A DNA stretch of 64,000 nucleotides, taken from assembly GCF_002286815.1 (NCBI RefSeq), contig NZ_MUNM01000037.1, positions 186,001 through 250,000 on the forward strand, in the 5' to 3' direction. Shown one piece after another: positions 61,793-64,000 of this stretch. The position numbers and the translations under genes were made by a program. Origin of the DNA: Pseudomonas sp. PICF141. GTDB lineage: Bacteria > Pseudomonadota > Gammaproteobacteria > Pseudomonadales > Pseudomonadaceae. The stretch's first letter is position 1, and the number at the start of each line of letters is the position of its first letter. The notes under the pieces are model-generated. The model was not told where the DNA came from and did not search any database. It saw only the letters and a list, made by a program, of their open reading frames with translations.

Positions 61793-61952
61793 TACCGCTC
61801 CTCAACTGCATAAGTGACGCGCTCTGTGGCAAGCCGCCGACATCGGCAACATCATCTCGTTTTTATGGTTGTTAACGCTGCTTACGGGTTTTCTGATCTT
61901 ACACCGTGTCCAGGATCAATAGGCATATCGAAGAGGACGAAGGGGGATGGGT

Positions 61953-61988
61953 AAAAAAACGGCCCGCTCATCGTGGTAAGCGGGCCGC
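61953..61988 (-). terminator. Terminator after the amino-acid permease
   Basis: 9-bp GC stem (CGGCCCGCT 61960-61968 with AGCGGGCCG 61979-61987), then seven T on the minus strand. It ends the permease transcript 60 nt after its stop. The rest of the 61793-62049 gap shows nothing else. Confidence 0.88.
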
Positions 61989-62049
61989 AAAGAGGTGAGC
62001 GGTTAATCGTTGGAGCCGTATGTAAATGAAACGTCGAGGGTTTATGTGT

Positions 62050-63426
62050 TCACGCCAATTCAGCTTTGCGCACGGTGCTCTTCCTGGCATTGAAAATGGC
62101 ACCCATACAGACGATGGACAGTGTAAGCGCCCCCGTAGCAATTACCTCCATGCGGTGCTCGGGCAAAATCAACATGACAATCAGGATGCTCAAGATGCAA
62201 AAGATAACCAGGTAGCTGAGCCAAGGGTAAAACCACATCTTGAAGGTGATCGGCTGTTCCGAAGCATTCATCTTCCTGCGAAGTATCAGTTGAGAAACAG
62301 CAATGGCCAGGTAGACCAGCAGCGCAACAGCGCCAGAGCTGGCCAGCAGGAAGGAAAACACTTCGTTGGGTGCAAAATAATTCAGTGCTGTGGTCAGGAA
62401 GCCAACCGCTGTACTGGCCAGCACCGCAATATAAGGGACCCCTGAAGAGGAGGTCTTCTGAAGAACTCGAGGGCCGTCCCCGCGTTTGCTCAGGGAGTAA
62501 ACCATGCGTGACGCTGTATAGATGGCTGAGTTAAGGCAACTGGCGACAGCAATCAGTACGACGATATCTACAATCATTTTCGCGTACGGAATATTCATCA
62601 ACTCAAGCGCTCTCTGATAAGAGCCGACTTGCACCAGCATCGGATCGTTCCAGGGCACGATGGAGATGATGAGGAACACCGAGACGATATAGAAGATCCC
62701 CATGCGCCAGACGACGGAGTTAGTCGCACGGGTGATTTGTCTGGAGGGGTTCTGGGATTCGGCCGCTGCAATGGTGACGATTTCTGTGCCCATGAAGCTG
62801 AATACTGTGGTGAGCATTGCACCGATAACGGCGGTCATCCCATTGGGCATGAAACCACCAAACTCTATGCTTAATTGAACGACACCACTCACGGTCGTAT
62901 CAGGTAATGCGCCAGCCAAGGCAAGCGCACCAAGCGCGATAAAACCCAGTACCGCAATGACTTTGAGCATGGCGAACCAGAATTCGAACTCCCCGTAACG
63001 AGCGACACTGAACAGGTTGGTCAACGTCAGAAGACCGGTTACCGCGATCGCAAATTCCCAGGTTTGTATCGAGGGAAACCAAGCGTGCAAAATCGCAGCG
63101 GCTGCAATCGCTTCGATTGGAATGACCAATACCCAGAACCACCAGTAAAGCCAGCCAATGGTAAAACCGGCGCTACGTCCCATCGCCCGCTCGGCATAGG
63201 TCGAAAATGATCCTGTATCAGGCGATGCTACGGCCATTTCTCCCAGCATGCGCATGACCAGCACCACCAGGGTGCCGGAAAAAATGTACGCCAGAATGGC
63301 GGCCGGTCCCGCAGAAGCGATGGCGTGTCCTGAGCCGATGAACAGTCCCGCACCGATGGCACCGGCAATGGACAACATGGTGACGTGACGCTGCTTGAGG
63401 CCTGGGGCCAGAGTTGAGCTAGACAT
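62050..63426 (-). CDS. Amino-acid permease (GabP-like APC family), probable creatinine uptake
   Basis: A 458-residue, 12-helix permease. The first helix has MLSIAGAIGAGLFIGSGHAI and helix 3 begins with RMLGEMAVASPDTGSF, the marks of the AAT subfamily (GabP, ProY). It lies between creatininase and a GlxA-type regulator, so import of creatinine is the contextual guess; gamma-aminobutyrate-like substrates are the alternative. The ATG at 63424-63426 has AAGGG upstream; the longer frame is not family-like. Confidence 0.87.
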   Translation of the reverse strand: MSSSTLAPGLKQRHVTMLSIAGAIGAGLFIGSGHAIASAGPAAILAYIFSGTLVVLVMRMLGEMAVASPDTGSFSTYAERAMGRSAGFTIGWLYWWFWVLVIPIEAIAAAAILHAWFPSIQTWEFAIAVTGLLTLTNLFSVARYGEFEFWFAMLKVIAVLGFIALGALALAGALPDTTVSGVVQLSIEFGGFMPNGMTAVIGAMLTTVFSFMGTEIVTIAAAESQNPSRQITRATNSVVWRMGIFYIVSVFLIISIVPWNDPMLVQVGSYQRALELMNIPYAKMIVDIVVLIAVASCLNSAIYTASRMVYSLSKRGDGPRVLQKTSSSGVPYIAVLASTAVGFLTTALNYFAPNEVFSFLLASSGAVALLVYLAIAVSQLILRRKMNASEQPITFKMWFYPWLSYLVIFCILSILIVMLILPEHRMEVIATGALTLSIVCMGAIFNARKSTVRKAELA

Positions 63427-63496
63427 GAGACTTACCCTTTTTATTATGCTTGGAGGGTTAACTGCAGGTTCTTGTTTTGGCACACCCTTGTGCTCG

Positions 63497-64000
63497 TTAT
63501 GTTTCTAAATCAAAAGCCTCTCGTACTGCGGCGCTGATGCCTGAGACACACACTTCAAGAATCAACTCGCCTTTCTCGCGAGTGGAACCCTTAGGGGATG
63601 ACAGTGTTCCGCAGGCTGGTGTGCGCTCCGGGATGATGGGGAAGACGTCGTACGGCGCAAAGGTCGCTGGCGGGTGATCAATTGCACGACTCAGATCGAC
63701 CTTGTCGGGGTGAAGAGCCAGCATCAAGGACGTTTCGAAAATACCGCCATGTTCTATATCCCAGCCGAGGAATCCTTCGGGATACAGCTTTTTGATGACG
63801 CCAGGATCGTTAACGAAGTCCCAATAGGACAGCACCACTACTTTGAAGTCATTGATGCCAGCGTATCGAAGTTCACGAAGCGCAAGGTCAATGCCCTCGA
63901 CAATGAACATCGAGTTTTCATAGTGACCATTCATCATCACCAGTTTGCGTGCGCCATGACGCGCCAGTTCTCTGATGATGTCCTGCACGGTATGGGTCAG
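63497..64000 (-). CDS. Creatininase (creatinine amidohydrolase), 5' end outside window
   Basis: C-terminal part of an enzyme interconverting creatinine and creatine. The visible 168 codons match P. putida creatininase closely: TVQDIIRELARHGARKL, NGHYENSMFIVEGIDLAL, the metal-ligand Glu in LGWDIEHGGIFETSLM, and DHPPATFAPYDVFP. The frame is open to the right window edge (the codons before QDIIREL read LTHTV), so about 90 N-terminal residues lie outside. It is oriented with the permease 70 bp downstream and probably shares its operon. Confidence 0.94.
   Translation of the reverse strand: MTHTVQDIIRELARHGARKLVMMNGHYENSMFIVEGIDLALRELRYAGINDFKVVVLSYWDFVNDPGVIKKLYPEGFLGWDIEHGGIFETSLMLALHPDKVDLSRAIDHPPATFAPYDVFPIIPERTPACGTLSSPKGSTREKGELILEVCVSGISAAVREAFDLET

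Overview
The window looks like chromosomal DNA of a Pseudomonas of the P. fluorescens complex. The grounds are high GC, short 'tight' operons, the linkage gacA-uvrC-pgsA-tRNA-Gly with a TTG start on gacA, Pseudomonas-type REP hairpins, a wss-type acetylated-cellulose operon, and proteins that read as near copies of P. putida/P. fluorescens creatinase, creatininase, Ech/HCHL and protocatechuate dioxygenase. Species is inference.

Layout. (1) 1-14.2 kb reads as core genome: a minus-strand oligopeptide ABC importer (yejABEF) with a parvulin (ppiC), a lipase, an unknown Ig-like repeat protein, a class I DAHP synthase behind an attenuator with two aromatic-rich leader ORFs, a GNAT acetyltransferase, then gacA-uvrC-pgsA and tRNA-Gly(GCC). 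(2) 14.2-31.8 kb is a hydroxycinnamate funnel: transporter, OprD-type porin, MarR regulator, ech-vdh-fcs-thiolase, vanR, vanAB, pcaQ-pcaHG and a PQQ quinate/shikimate dehydrogenase. Together they take feruloyl/coumaroyl compounds, vanillate and quinate to protocatechuate and open its ring. (3) 31.8-39 kb is rearranged DNA: a truncated second copy of the wssI 3' end, a headless LysR gene, MFS and GGDEF fragments, then an intact MocR regulator, a BenE-type transporter, an in-frame chimera of an FAD oxidoreductase with a threonine synthase tail, and a serine hydroxymethyltransferase. (4) 39-53.8 kb is the minus-strand wssABCDEFGHI operon for acetylated cellulose; wssJ is not seen where it would be expected. 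(5) 54.3-64 kb holds a 16-bp copy of the tRNA-Gly 3' end, an NfeD-type membrane protease, a decayed sdaA, and a creatine/creatinine utilisation region (two GlxA-type regulators, creatinase, MHS transporter, amino-acid permease, creatininase cut by the window end).

The most interesting structural point is that regions 2-4 (about 40 kb) are bracketed by the tRNA-Gly 3' end at 14158-14173 and an exact 16-bp repeat of it at 54305-54320, each followed by a terminator-like hairpin. That is the expected footprint of a tRNA-integrated island, although no integrase remains. The most interesting regulatory point is the aromatic leader-peptide/terminator arrangement upstream of the DAHP synthase. Scars (an IS1182-type remnant, the wssI duplication, the FAD/threonine-synthase fusion and the collapsed sdaA) show repeated deletion and recombination.
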